Assembly (NCBI RefSeq): GCF_017356015.1
Contig: NZ_JAFIQV010000014.1
Coordinates: forward strand, 62,001 to 126,000
Direction of reading: 5' to 3'
Source: Azospirillum sp. SYSU D00513
GTDB taxonomy: Bacteria; Pseudomonadota; Alphaproteobacteria; Azospirillales; Azospirillaceae
DNA length: 64,000 bases
Below are positions 46,603 to 55,521 of this stretch, in pieces. The translations under genes and the position numbers were made by a program. A model generated the notes under the pieces. That model was not told the origin of the DNA and did not search any database. It worked only from the letters and a program-made list of their open reading frames with translations. Within the stretch, counting starts at the first letter, position 1. Each line of letters opens with the position of its first letter.

Positions 46603-47742
46603 ATGGCAGAGATGGACTTCAACCGCCGACGGATCTTGCAGGGTTTCGGGGCCGCCGCGCTGGCCACGGCCGCGCACGCGGCCCTCGCCCCGGAGGTCCT
46701 GGCCCAGGCGCCCATGGCGGCGTCCACTGGGGCGCCCCTGGCGGTTGGCGTCGCCTATTGCGGCAGCCGGACGGATTTCGGCTACAACCAGGCCCATGCG
46801 GATGCCGCGCAGGCGCTGTCCACGATTCCCGGCGTCCGGCTGGAGGAGATCGAGGCGGAGCCCGCCGGGCTGCCGGCGGCGGTGGAGGATCTGGTCCGCG
46901 GCCGGGGCTGCCGCGTGGTGTTCGTCACGGCGCCGGGGGACCTTCTGTCCTCCCTGCTGGCCCATGCCGACGCCCACCGGGAAGCGGCCTTCCTGCTCTG
47001 CGCGGCACCGATGGAGGGTATGCGCCTGCCGGACAATGTCGGCTTCTATGACGGTTTCCTGAGCGAGGCGCAGCATGTGTCCGGCATCGTCGCCGGCTAC
47101 GCGAGCGCTTCCAAGACCATCGGCCTCGTCGCCTCGCACCCGAGTTCTTCGGTGCTGCGCGGCGTCAACGCCTTCGCGCTCGGCGCCAAGCGCGCCGACC
47201 CGGCCGTGACGGTCCAGCTCGCCTATGCGGGCCAGGACGCGACGCCGAAGGAGGTCGCGGCGGCGGCCCATGCGCTGGTGAACCGCGGAGCGGACGTGCT
47301 GGTCCCGCATGTCCTCCGGCCGCGCCCGGTGCTGGAAACGGCGGCCGCCTGGAACCTGCTGTGCTGCGGGGTGCATTCCGACCTGTCCGCCATCGCGCCT
47401 GACAATTTCCTGACCGGGGCGGAGTGGAACTGGACGAACGCCTATATGGACGTGGTCCGCAGGATCGCCGCGGGCCAGCCCTGGCCGCGCGTGATCCGCG
47501 GCGGCTTCAAGGAAGGCTATGTGCGGAACACGCCCTATGGACCGTCCGTGATGCTGGAGGCGCGGGCCCACGCCGACGCCGCGCGCATGCAGCTCGCCAA
47601 CGGCAACGCCGCGGTCTTCCGGGGACCCGTGCTGGACAACACCGGGCGGACCGTCGTGCCGAAGGGCAAGGCGCTGACCATGCCGGACCCGGCGCTCGAA
47701 CACATGGTTTGGCTCGCCGAAGGCGTCGTCGAGCTTCACTGA
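46603..47742 (+). CDS. BMP-family ABC transporter substrate-binding protein
   Basis: The protein is 379 residues from the ATG at 46603, which follows AGGAGG at the ideal distance; an upstream ATG at 46552 lacks such a site. The N-terminus FNRRRILQGFGAAALATAAHA is a twin-arginine-type signal. The fold resembles basic membrane protein/PnrA-type purine nucleoside binders (GYNQAHADAAQAL, VGFYDGFLSEAQHVSGIVAGY, TGAEWNWTNAYMDVV). It sits 119 bp after the nitrate-type ATPase, with no permease of its own nearby. The ligand is unknown; nucleosides or purines are the family precedent. Confidence 0.82.
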   Translation: MAEMDFNRRRILQGFGAAALATAAHAALAPEVLAQAPMAASTGAPLAVGVAYCGSRTDFGYNQAHADAAQALSTIPGVRLEEIEAEPAGLPAAVEDLVRGRGCRVVFVTAPGDLLSSLLAHADAHREAAFLLCAAPMEGMRLPDNVGFYDGFLSEAQHVSGIVAGYASASKTIGLVASHPSSSVLRGVNAFALGAKRADPAVTVQLAYAGQDATPKEVAAAAHALVNRGADVLVPHVLRPRPVLETAAAWNLLCCGVHSDLSAIAPDNFLTGAEWNWTNAYMDVVRRIAAGQPWPRVIRGGFKEGYVRNTPYGPSVMLEARAHADAARMQLANGNAAVFRGPVLDNTGRTVVPKGKALTMPDPALEHMVWLAEGVVELH

Positions 47743-47746
47743 CCGG

Positions 47747-48442
47747 TCAACCGGAGGCCGCACCGCCGTTCCAGCCGCAGGCCGCGAGTGCCGCGCGCAT
47801 GTGCGGCGGGGGAGGGGCCGCCACCTTCACCGCGGGATGGTCAGGGCTCACCTGGAAGGCCAGGGAACGGGCCAGCAGATGCAGATTTCCCCGCAGCCGC
47901 TTTTCCGGCCCATAGAAGGGCTCCCCCAGCAGCGGGCAGCCGATGGCGGCGCAATGGACCCTGATCTGGTGCGTCCGCCCCGTGCGGGGCCGCAACTCGA
48001 GCCAGGACAGCCCCTCGGCGCTGCCGAGGACCCGGTAATCGGTGACCGCCGGCTGGCCGTCGGGGTGGCCGGTGACGACGTTCCAGGATCCGGGCTGGTT
48101 GACCTTCAGGAGCGAGAGATCGATGGTGCCCTCGTCCGCCGCCGGCGTGCCCTCGCAAACCGCCCAATAGGTCTTCTCCACCTGGCCCGTGGCGAACAGG
48201 CGGCCGAGCCGCTTCAGCGCCCAGTCGGAACGGCCGAGGATCAGGCAGCCCGCCGTGTCGAGGTCCAGCCGGTGGCCCAGCCGCGGCGCCACGCCGTCCG
48301 GCCCGGCGAGTGCTGGAAGGTAAAGTTCGAGATGGTCGGTGATCTTCCCGGCCTTGTGCACCGCCAGCCCGGCGGGCTTGTCGATGACGAAAAGGTCGGA
48401 GTCCTCGTGGAGGACGCGCGCGCGCAGCTCTTCGGGAGTCAT
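47747..48442 (-). CDS. RluA-family RNA pseudouridine synthase
   Basis: The protein has 231 residues from the ATG at 48440-48442. The catalytic Asp is in GHRLDLDTAGCLILGRSDWAL, the HRLD motif of the RluA family, followed by TYWAVCEG and LRPRTGRTHQIRVHCAAIGCPLLGE. There is no S4 domain, and the length is like RluA/TruC-type single-domain enzymes. It isomerises uridine in 23S rRNA or tRNA; which position cannot be told. It ends 4 bp from the convergent BMP gene. Confidence 0.92.
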   Translation of the reverse strand: MTPEELRARVLHEDSDLFVIDKPAGLAVHKAGKITDHLELYLPALAGPDGVAPRLGHRLDLDTAGCLILGRSDWALKRLGRLFATGQVEKTYWAVCEGTPAADEGTIDLSLLKVNQPGSWNVVTGHPDGQPAVTDYRVLGSAEGLSWLELRPRTGRTHQIRVHCAAIGCPLLGEPFYGPEKRLRGNLHLLARSLAFQVSPDHPAVKVAAPPPPHMRAALAACGWNGGAASG

Positions 48443-48504
48443 GCCGGCAACCAAGCACGCCCCTTGCCCTCATGCAAGGGTGCCCGAGCGGGTTGTTTAT
48501 GCGC

Positions 48505-48885
48505 CTACTCGAACCAGCCCTTCGCCTTGGGGAGCGTTTTTCGGTCCGGCGGGGGGCTTGCGAGCGCGGTGTTGCCGTTTCGGTAGGGGTCGGGAATGTG
48601 GTGGCATTCCACATCGGCCAGCGTGCGATAGCAATAGAGGTTGGAGCGGTCCACCTTCACCCGCTCGTTGCAGTAACGCCCCGTCTCGGCCAGGGAAATG
48701 GTCGAGCAGTCCTCGCCGAGGATGCCGGAGGCGACATGGTCGTCCAGGGTCTTCTTGGTGCTGGAGAGCGAGGCGACCTGCGCGCCGGCCACGGCGGCAC
48801 CGACCACCGGCCCGGCGGCGCACCCGCCGAGCCCGCCGGCGGCGAGCAGGAACCCGACCAAAACCATCGAACGCCGCAACTGCAT
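48505..48885 (-). CDS. Small lipoprotein, 126 residues
   Basis: A lipobox LGGC (Cys about residue 22) follows a hydrophobic signal (MVLVGFLLAAGGLGG), so the protein should be lipidated and membrane-anchored. A Gly/Ala-rich stretch with GPVVGAAVAGAQVA follows. The mature part has five Cys (CST, YCNE, LYCYRT, VECHH) that may form disulfides. No family is recognised. It lies 87 bp after the 104-residue exported protein gene on the same strand. Confidence 0.75.
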   Translation of the reverse strand: MQLRRSMVLVGFLLAAGGLGGCAAGPVVGAAVAGAQVASLSSTKKTLDDHVASGILGEDCSTISLAETGRYCNERVKVDRSNLYCYRTLADVECHHIPDPYRNGNTALASPPPDRKTLPKAKGWFE

Positions 48886-48972
48886 GCCCGCACCATCGAT
48901 CCGGAAAAGACCGGGACAGGTCCCGGAAATGTCATTGCACGCGAAGGCGGTTAAAAAGCGGTGAATTCCCGT

Positions 48973-49287
48973 TCAGCGCATCAGGGTGCAGGTGCGTGAA
49001 CGGCACTGGACGAGGACGAAGGCTTCCTTGTCCTCGGAGCAGTTGACCTTGAACACGGTTTCGCCCGTCCGGCCGCTGGTGTAGCGCATGACCTCGACCT
49101 TGGTCGGCGTGCAGTTTCCGGACCGCGCCACGTCCTTCGCCTCGGCCTGTCCGGCCGACACCGAGGCGGCGAGGGCGGAGCCGGGAAGGACGGATGCCAG
49201 GAGCATGCCCGCGGCCAGGGCCGGGAATAGGGGCTGGAACGGGTTTCCGCCGCCCGGTCGGGCAGTCAGGAGGGCGGGGAGGCGCAT
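48973..49287 (-). CDS. Small exported Cys-containing protein, 104 residues
   Basis: From the ATG at 49285-49287 the protein has a signal sequence (LFPALAAGMLLASVLPGSALAASV) and a mature domain of about 65 residues. The mature domain holds four cysteines (GNCTPT, VNCSED, VQCRSR, RTCTLM), a pattern suggesting two disulfides. An upstream in-frame start at 49353 would place extra residues before the signal. Its first 22 bases overlap the end of the tandem hydrolase gene, so it may be translated with the carrier-protein operon. The function is unknown. Confidence 0.65.
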   Translation of the reverse strand: MRLPALLTARPGGGNPFQPLFPALAAGMLLASVLPGSALAASVSAGQAEAKDVARSGNCTPTKVEVMRYTSGRTGETVFKVNCSEDKEAFVLVQCRSRTCTLMR

Positions 49288-51101
49288 GGACGTGGTGCCG
49301 AGGGCAATGTGGATTGGCGGTCCAGTATGCCACAGCCACCACCGCCCGACCATGTGGCATCGGCGGCACGGCTCCTCTCCTCCGCCGGCTGGCTCTGGAG
49401 CAGATGTTCCTCCAGCAGATCCATGAAGCGTTCCCTCGCCGAGCGGAGGGTCAGGCTGTGGTCGGCGCCGTCGAGCATGACGAGGCGCAGGCGCGGGACG
49501 TCGCGGACGCGTTCAGCGTCGGGCCCGAGCCGCAGGTCGCGTTCCCCCAGCGTCACATCGCCCCGGCTGTAGACCAGAAGCGTGTCCACGCCACGCGCCG
49601 CGAGGCGGCGGAAGCGCTGGGGAACATTGCCCGGCCCGCTCGTCTCCCGCCCGAACAGCCGCGCCGCGGCGTCCCCGACGGCCCCGGCCGTCCGCCACGC
49701 CGCCCGGATGAGGAGCGAGCGGGCGATACCGGCGGCCCGCCGGTCGGCGCGCAGGACAGCCTTCCAGGCGCCGGGGCGGGTGAGCTGGCGGAGATAGCCG
49801 CCGGCGTCCTTGTGCAGGGCCGCCTTCTTGATGTCCTCCGTGGTGATTCCGGCGCCCAGGAAGAAGCGGCCGGGGTTGATGACGACCTGCCCGGTGACTC
49901 GGGGATCGGCGAGCGCCGCGTTCAGCGCCAGCGCGCCACCGGCGCATAGCCCGACCACGGTGCAGCGGGAATGGCCCCGGCTTTCGAGCCAATCCACGGC
50001 GGCGAGCACGTCGCCGAGGCTGCCACGGTGGTAGATCAGGTTGTCGCATCCCGCCGTCCGCCCGGCGCTGTCTCCGAGGCCGGAAACATCGATGCGCAGC
50101 GAGGAGAAGCCAAGCGCCGCCAGACGCCGGGCGATCACGACCCAGGCCCGGCCTGACCCGACATGGTGCGTCGCGCCGCTGTTGACGAACAGCAGGGCCG
50201 GGCGCGCGGTGGCAGCGCCGGAAGGCGCGCAGTAAACGCCGAACAGGCCGCCGTCCGGACCGAACAGCACTGGCCGCTCCACCGCACCGGGCAGTTCCAG
50301 GACCGGTTCCGCCGCCGTCACCATCGGAGCCGAGCCCGCAAGCGGCATGGCCTCCGCGAGCCAGCTCGCGACGCGTTCGAAGCCCGAACGCGACGCCGGA
50401 CCGCACTCGGTCGCGCGCATCAGGGCCGCGAAGTCGGGAAGAGTGTCCTCCTCGACCTCCGCGCCAAGGTCGCGCAGTCGCTGCGCCAGACCGGCCGGGG
50501 CGGGCGCGTCGGGACGGTTCAGCAGCAGGACGCGGGGTGCGGGGCGGTGGGGCAGGGCCAGGAGATCGAGCCCGTTCAGCGCCTCGACCGTCTCGGGCGT
50601 CAGCAGGAAACCCGCCGCCTCGATCCCCTTGGCCGGATCCGGTTGCCGGGCGCCTTCGGGCAGGGGGATCATGCGCGCGAGCGCGCGCGTCTCGCGCGCG
50701 AAGGCTTTGCCGGACACGCAGGGCGCCATCAGCACCAGCCGGTCGACCCCGCCGATCTCGGCCGCCGCGCTGGCGGCCAGCGTCGCGCCGAGCCGCAACC
50801 CGACGAGCGTCACCTCCGCCACGCCGGTCTCCGCGCGGAGGCGTTTCACCGCCGCGCGGACGCTGTCGATCCAGGCGCGCACCCGCCCCGGATCCTCATC
50901 GCCGCCCGCGCTGTCCCCCATGCCGTGATAGTCGAAGCGCAAGGTCGGCAGGCCACTCGCCGCCAGAGTTTCCGCGAAGTCGCGCCAGGCACGGTGGAGG
51001 ATCAGTTCCTCGGTGGCATGGGGGCCGCACAGCACCACCCCACGCCCGCCCGATGCCGGGTGGAGCCAGCCGAAACAGCCGTCGAACTCTATGGGCATCA
51101 T
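49266..51101 (-). CDS. Tandem alpha/beta hydrolase (degenerate plus Cys-type)
   Basis: The protein has 611 residues and two alpha/beta hydrolase halves. The first (1-260) has the nucleophile elbow GLRLG with Arg103 where Ser is expected, so it is probably inactive or used for binding. The second (about 275-570) has GLCAG with Cys386, plus Asp515 (YSRGD) and His548 (GADHS), a complete dienelactone-hydrolase-like triad. It may release or transfer acyl or aminoacyl groups made by the upstream enzymes (inference). It overlaps the GH2 gene by 4 bp and is the sixth gene of the carrier-protein operon. The last 40 residues are a low-complexity tail. Confidence 0.8.
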   Translation of the reverse strand: MMPIEFDGCFGWLHPASGGRGVVLCGPHATEELILHRAWRDFAETLAASGLPTLRFDYHGMGDSAGGDEDPGRVRAWIDSVRAAVKRLRAETGVAEVTLVGLRLGATLAASAAAEIGGVDRLVLMAPCVSGKAFARETRALARMIPLPEGARQPDPAKGIEAAGFLLTPETVEALNGLDLLALPHRPAPRVLLLNRPDAPAPAGLAQRLRDLGAEVEEDTLPDFAALMRATECGPASRSGFERVASWLAEAMPLAGSAPMVTAAEPVLELPGAVERPVLFGPDGGLFGVYCAPSGAATARPALLFVNSGATHHVGSGRAWVVIARRLAALGFSSLRIDVSGLGDSAGRTAGCDNLIYHRGSLGDVLAAVDWLESRGHSRCTVVGLCAGGALALNAALADPRVTGQVVINPGRFFLGAGITTEDIKKAALHKDAGGYLRQLTRPGAWKAVLRADRRAAGIARSLLIRAAWRTAGAVGDAAARLFGRETSGPGNVPQRFRRLAARGVDTLLVYSRGDVTLGERDLRLGPDAERVRDVPRLRLVMLDGADHSLTLRSARERFMDLLEEHLLQSQPAEERSRAADATWSGGGGCGILDRQSTLPSAPRPCASPPS

Positions 51102-53593
51102 GCCGAACCTCTGAAGCGAACCGGTGCCGTGGCATTCAACGCATGAAGCTCGCCATCGGGCCGGACGGATATGTCATTTCCGTTACGCGGGATGAGACGC
51201 ACCCTCCGCTCGGCACCGGGGGCGAGATGGAACCACTCCTCCGCCGCGCGGTAGCCATCGTCCTCGATATGAACGGACAGGGCGAGTCTTCGGCTGATCA
51301 CCAGAAGGCTCCAACCCTCCTCATCGCGCAACGCCTCGGCGGACAGGCCGAGATCGACCGGGGCGATGGGATAGCCGCGCGGGAAATGGAAGGCCTCCGC
51401 GATCCGGTTGCCCTCCGCGTCCGCCAGCAGCGCCACCGTCGCGTCGTGCGGGGCCGGCCCGAAGCGGTAGGCGTGGGTGATGTCGAAGAAGGAGTCCAGC
51501 AGCGCGGAGGAGGACAGGGTGAACGCGCCGCGCGGGGGCAGGGTCACCGGTCGCTCCGCGCGGACCACGGGAAGTTCGCCGTGACGCAGGCAGGACAGCG
51601 ACAGGGTCGCCTTGATGACTTGCGCGGTTTCGTTGATCAAGTGGATGCCCAGCCCGTTGACTCCCTCGTCCGTCAGGGCGAGATGCACCAGGCGGAAGGC
51701 GCGTTTCAGGGCGTGCCAGGCGGCTTTCGGCCCGCCGGCCGCATCGACCACGCCCCAGCCGGCGCCCGGCCGGAGATCCTGGAACAGCCAGACGAGCGCG
51801 CCCCCGCAGCCCGACCCCGGACGGCGCCATTCGGCGAAGGCGGCCTCCATCACCTCCCCCGTCACGGCGCGGGACAGGCGCAGGTAGCGGTCGGGGTCCT
51901 CGTAGCGCAGGGCCGCCGGCTCGACGCCGTAGAGCCGCTTCAGGTAATGGTCCCGAACATCCTCGAAATCCCAGGAGGCGCCGACATCGCGCGGCACGCC
52001 TTCCTTCCAGCGGGGGTGATGGACAGGCGGCGCGCCGGGGGGCAGGGCGGCGGCCTCCGGCACGTTCGCGAAGGCGAGGCACTCCGCCGCGAATCGCACG
52101 CCGGCGCGGCGGGCGTCCTCCAACGGCCGCTGGTAGGCGCCGACCCCGTAATAGTGGGTCACGCCGGAATGGGCGGCGAAGGGCAGGTCGCCCCATTCCG
52201 GATCGCCATGGGGCGAGTTGGGGACATAGACGGCGTCTGGACGGGCACGCTCCACCTCGGCGCGCAGAAGCTCATCGAAAAGCGGCTGGCTCCAGGCTGG
52301 TCTGGGCAGGCCGAGCATGGCCGCCTGCTGCATCGCCTCGCTGCCGCCGCACAGCACCGCGAGCGACGGGCTGGCCTGGGTGCGGTCGAGGAGTTGGGCG
52401 GCCTCCTGCCGGACGGACTGCTGGAAGGCGGGATCCGTCGGGTATTCGAAGTTGGCAAACATGAAATCCTGCCAGACCAGGATCCCCAGCTCGTCGCACA
52501 GATCGAAGAAGGCGTCCGCCTCGTAGGTCATGGTGCCGCCGACGCGGACCATGTTCATGCCGGCCTCCGCCATCAGCCTCAGCCCCGGCTCATAGGCCTC
52601 GCGCCCGCCTGGCAGGGCGACGATGTCCGGCGTGGTCCAGCAGGTGCCCCGGCAGAAGACGCGCTCCCCGTTGACGCGCAGGGCGAAGCCGCGCCCGTCC
52701 GGCCCGGCGTCGCGTTCGATGCGGCGGAAGCCCGTCCGGCCGAGATCGACCCGGACACCGCCAACATTGGCGCTCACGGCGTGCAGAGCGGGGCGCCCAT
52801 GGCTGTGCGGCCACCAGGGTTCGACCTCGGGGATGGTGAGGCTGCCGCGCAAGGTGCGGGCGTCCATCCATTCCAGTTCCGCCCGCCGCCCCGCGACCTC
52901 GACGAAGGCCGGAGGGCGCGCCGGGCCGTTCCACTCCACGGACAGGCCGAGGCTCAAACTGCCATTCCGGCCATCGAACCCGGTGCGGAGGTCGGCGGAT
53001 TCCACGTGCAGCGGCCCCGCCTCCTCAATGCATTCCACCGGCCGCCAGGGGCCGACGGCGTGGACGGGCGGGCACCAGCCGGGCATGTGGCCGAGCAGGG
53101 TGGTTCGGACGAAGCGCAGGGATTGCGGCTCGACCATGCGCGGCCGCCAGCGGGCACGGCCGCGCTTCTTCGCCAGGGCCGTATGAAGCGCGCGGAAGCA
53201 AAGATGCAGCCTGTCCCGCCCGCTCAGCCGGACCGGCACCTCATGCGCCAGGAACATGCTGTCGGAGGTGAGGATGCGCTCATGGTTCAGCCAGACCTCC
53301 GCCAGCGTGGCCAGGCCGTGGAAGCGCAGCGTGCGGGGACCCGCCTCGTCAAGGTCGAGGCGGTACCACACATCCTTGTCGTGAAGCGGTGTTGGTTGGT
53401 CGGGCGACCAGCGGCCGACGGCGCGTAGGGCCTGGGCCGCGGTCCCAGGGACCGGAGCCGTCAGCCAGGATACCCCCTCGATCCCCTCGAGCCCCTCCGG
53501 GCCGGTGACGCCGCCCGGTTCGGTCACCGCCAGCGTCCAGCCGCCGTCCAGGAGGCGCGCCGTCCGACCGGCCATCGCGTGAATGCGGGCCAT
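51098..53593 (-). CDS. GH2 beta-mannosidase-like glycoside hydrolase
   Basis: This 831-residue protein has an N-terminal jelly-roll (LRFHGLATLAEVWLNHERIL), Ig-like domains and a TIM barrel (RGTCWTTPD, LMAEAGMNMVRVGGTMTYEADAFFDLCDELGILVWQDF). The likely acid/base is Glu419 in LCGGSEAMQQ, and the nucleophile Glu504 is in RFAAECLAFANVPE, both at GH2 positions. No signal peptide is seen, so it acts in the cytoplasm, unusual for polysaccharide turnover and suggestive of a small glycoside or glycoconjugate. It lies 6 bp after the DUF1839-like gene and overlaps the hydrolase gene by 4 bp. Confidence 0.88.
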   Translation of the reverse strand: MARIHAMAGRTARLLDGGWTLAVTEPGGVTGPEGLEGIEGVSWLTAPVPGTAAQALRAVGRWSPDQPTPLHDKDVWYRLDLDEAGPRTLRFHGLATLAEVWLNHERILTSDSMFLAHEVPVRLSGRDRLHLCFRALHTALAKKRGRARWRPRMVEPQSLRFVRTTLLGHMPGWCPPVHAVGPWRPVECIEEAGPLHVESADLRTGFDGRNGSLSLGLSVEWNGPARPPAFVEVAGRRAELEWMDARTLRGSLTIPEVEPWWPHSHGRPALHAVSANVGGVRVDLGRTGFRRIERDAGPDGRGFALRVNGERVFCRGTCWTTPDIVALPGGREAYEPGLRLMAEAGMNMVRVGGTMTYEADAFFDLCDELGILVWQDFMFANFEYPTDPAFQQSVRQEAAQLLDRTQASPSLAVLCGGSEAMQQAAMLGLPRPAWSQPLFDELLRAEVERARPDAVYVPNSPHGDPEWGDLPFAAHSGVTHYYGVGAYQRPLEDARRAGVRFAAECLAFANVPEAAALPPGAPPVHHPRWKEGVPRDVGASWDFEDVRDHYLKRLYGVEPAALRYEDPDRYLRLSRAVTGEVMEAAFAEWRRPGSGCGGALVWLFQDLRPGAGWGVVDAAGGPKAAWHALKRAFRLVHLALTDEGVNGLGIHLINETAQVIKATLSLSCLRHGELPVVRAERPVTLPPRGAFTLSSSALLDSFFDITHAYRFGPAPHDATVALLADAEGNRIAEAFHFPRGYPIAPVDLGLSAEALRDEEGWSLLVISRRLALSVHIEDDGYRAAEEWFHLAPGAERRVRLIPRNGNDISVRPDGELHALNATAPVRFRGSA

Positions 53594-53599
53594 GGCAAC

Positions 53600-54580
53600 T
53601 CACCCGTACCGCTGGGCGAGACCGTTCAGGGCGGTGTCGTGCGCACGCTCCATCCGGTCCAGCAGGTCGGAATAGTCGCCGAACTTCTTCCGGCTCACCG
53701 CGCGCGCGAGCTGGAACTGGAGCGTCTTGGCGTCGGTCGCCAGCGTCCCGCAGGCTTCCCGCACCGCCGAAAGCCCGGTCTGCCCTTGCTCCTCCAGCCA
53801 CCCGGCGTGACTGCCCAGCAGCTCTATGTTCGCGCCCACCTGGCGGAGCAGGTTGAAGGCCCAGAGATGGAAAAACTCCATCGGGCGTTCCGCGAGCATC
53901 GCCGCGTGGCGCGGGAAGTCCTCGCGGAACCGGCTAACTGGGTTGCCCGCCGTCCGCCCGCGCAGGCGATGGCCCAGCAGGCCGAGTGCGGCGTCCAGAA
54001 GGGCGGCGCCCTGGAGCGGCGGGTGGTCGCGCTTGACGAACTCGACATAGGGGAACAGCAGGTCCGGCTGGGCCTGGAGAGCGGGAAGGCGCCGGAAGAC
54101 GCCGTCGAAATCCTCCCCCTCCAGCGCGAAGAAGCCGGCGTTGTGGAAATAGGTCATGCGCCTCGCCTCGGCATCCAGCGCGGCGACGGCGACGGTCGTC
54201 TTCACATGAGCGGTGCGGTAGGCGACGCCGCGCGTGTCCGGCAGGTAGAAGCTGTCCACCTCCACCAGCGGGACGCGCCCGCGGCGGAGCTGTTCGGCGG
54301 CGTGTGCCTCGACCGTGTCGTAGATCGCCAGTTCCTGGACCTTCAGCCCATAGAGGCCGTGCAGGTCCTCCAGCGGGAACTTGAAGAAGGTGAACTGGTC
54401 GCCCTCATAGTCCTGCTCCACCGTGAAGGCGAGGGCCGCGCGCGGCTCGTGCCCAATGGCGTGCAGAAGCTCGATCCACAGATCGACGTAGCAGTTCGTC
54501 TCCGGCCAGATCCGCTCGCCCGCGTGCAGGGGATCCGGCCGATATCCGGCCGGGTCGAGCGGCGGCAGCAACGCGTCCAT
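53600..54580 (-). CDS. DUF1839-like protein of unknown activity
   Basis: The protein has 326 residues from the ATG at 54578-54580, which shares one base with the stop of the ligase gene. It is soluble and begins PGYRPDPLHAGERIWPETNCYVDLWIELLHA when read loosely around residues 8-38, followed by EQDYEGDQFTFFKFPLEDLHGLYGLKVQELAIYD. From memory, proteins of this kind (DUF1839) accompany amino acid:carrier-protein ligases in several alphaproteobacteria. I see no known catalytic motif. By position it may accept or transfer the aminoacyl group from the carrier protein. That is inference. Confidence 0.75.
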   Translation of the reverse strand: MDALLPPLDPAGYRPDPLHAGERIWPETNCYVDLWIELLHAIGHEPRAALAFTVEQDYEGDQFTFFKFPLEDLHGLYGLKVQELAIYDTVEAHAAEQLRRGRVPLVEVDSFYLPDTRGVAYRTAHVKTTVAVAALDAEARRMTYFHNAGFFALEGEDFDGVFRRLPALQAQPDLLFPYVEFVKRDHPPLQGAALLDAALGLLGHRLRGRTAGNPVSRFREDFPRHAAMLAERPMEFFHLWAFNLLRQVGANIELLGSHAGWLEEQGQTGLSAVREACGTLATDAKTLQFQLARAVSRKKFGDYSDLLDRMERAHDTALNGLAQRYG

Positions 54581-55521
54581 CAGTCGCGCCCCCACAGCAG
54601 CGCGCGCACCGGCGCCGGCCATTCGCGCGGGTCGAAGCCGTGATGCTTGAAGAGCGCCAGCGCCACCCGCTCCATGCCGAACCCGACGCAGGCGGTGTGG
54701 GCCAGTTCGCCGTCCGGGGTCCGGATGTCCCAGAGATGCCCGAAATGCTCCTGGTGGTAGTTGAAGCTGAGGCAGGCCGTCGGTTTTTCCGTGCTGGTGA
54801 TCGGGATCAGCAGCTCGAACTTCAGCCCCTGGTCGCGCTGGTTGGCCGACAGCATCTTGCCGGCGCGGCCGAAGAAGGGGTCGTTGGCGAGGTCGATCTC
54901 CAATGGCACGCCGAGCGATTCCATGAGAGCCCGCCCGCGCTGGAGCCAGCTTTCCCGGAAGCTCATGACCTGCTCTGGCGTGCCGACCCGCACATATTCC
55001 CGCATGCGGAAGAGCTGCATGCGCGCCGGGTCCAGAGAGGGCTCGTGCCGGAAGCAATAGGAGAAAACATCCACCAGTGCGCCTTCGGCGGGCAGGGTGC
55101 CGCGTTTGGCGATGGTCGGGTAGATGGGGTAGCAGGCCGCCGGCGTCATGACGACGTCCGTCGCCTTCTGCATGGCGGTCCAGTCCTCCCCCTCCTCCAG
55201 CCGGCGGAGCAGCGTGTGGTGGTCGCGCTCGGACCCGTCGAAGCTGTGGACCGTGCCGGCGAGGTGCGGGAAGCTCTTGAGGTATTCGCTCGTTTCGAAG
55301 TCGCGGCGGTTCACCGCCGGGGGAAAGCGCATGACCTCGGCACCGTCCTCACGCCCATGGCGCGAGATGGCGGCGTCGAAGCGCTCCACCACCTCCTCGA
55401 AAAGGCCGCTGCGGCCGTACAGGCCCGGCACGCCCATCGGGATGAGCAGCCCGTGGCGCACGAGTTCTTCGAGATAGGCGGCCTGCGGGTCCGCCGCCGA
55501 CACCTGAACTTCCGTGGTCAT
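54580..55521 (-). CDS. Amino acid:[carrier protein] ligase (SerRS-like)
   Basis: This 313-residue protein is a truncated class II aminoacyl-tRNA synthetase core resembling atypical SerRS, without a tRNA-binding arm. Motif 2 lies near [10 protein letters not shown] (156-165) and motif 3 at GFGMERV (280-286). Zinc ligands C130, E175 and C278 sit where Bradyrhizobium enzymes have C131, E176 and C279. Those homologues activate glycine or alanine with ATP and load it onto the phosphopantetheine of a dedicated carrier protein, not tRNA. The carrier gene is two genes upstream. The amino acid used here is not determined. It overlaps the dehydrogenase gene by 4 bp. Confidence 0.9.
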   Translation of the reverse strand: MTTEVQVSAADPQAAYLEELVRHGLLIPMGVPGLYGRSGLFEEVVERFDAAISRHGREDGAEVMRFPPAVNRRDFETSEYLKSFPHLAGTVHSFDGSERDHHTLLRRLEEGEDWTAMQKATDVVMTPAACYPIYPTIAKRGTLPAEGALVDVFSYCFRHEPSLDPARMQLFRMREYVRVGTPEQVMSFRESWLQRGRALMESLGVPLEIDLANDPFFGRAGKMLSANQRDQGLKFELLIPITSTEKPTACLSFNYHQEHFGHLWDIRTPDGELAHTACVGFGMERVALALFKHHGFDPREWPAPVRALLWGRD

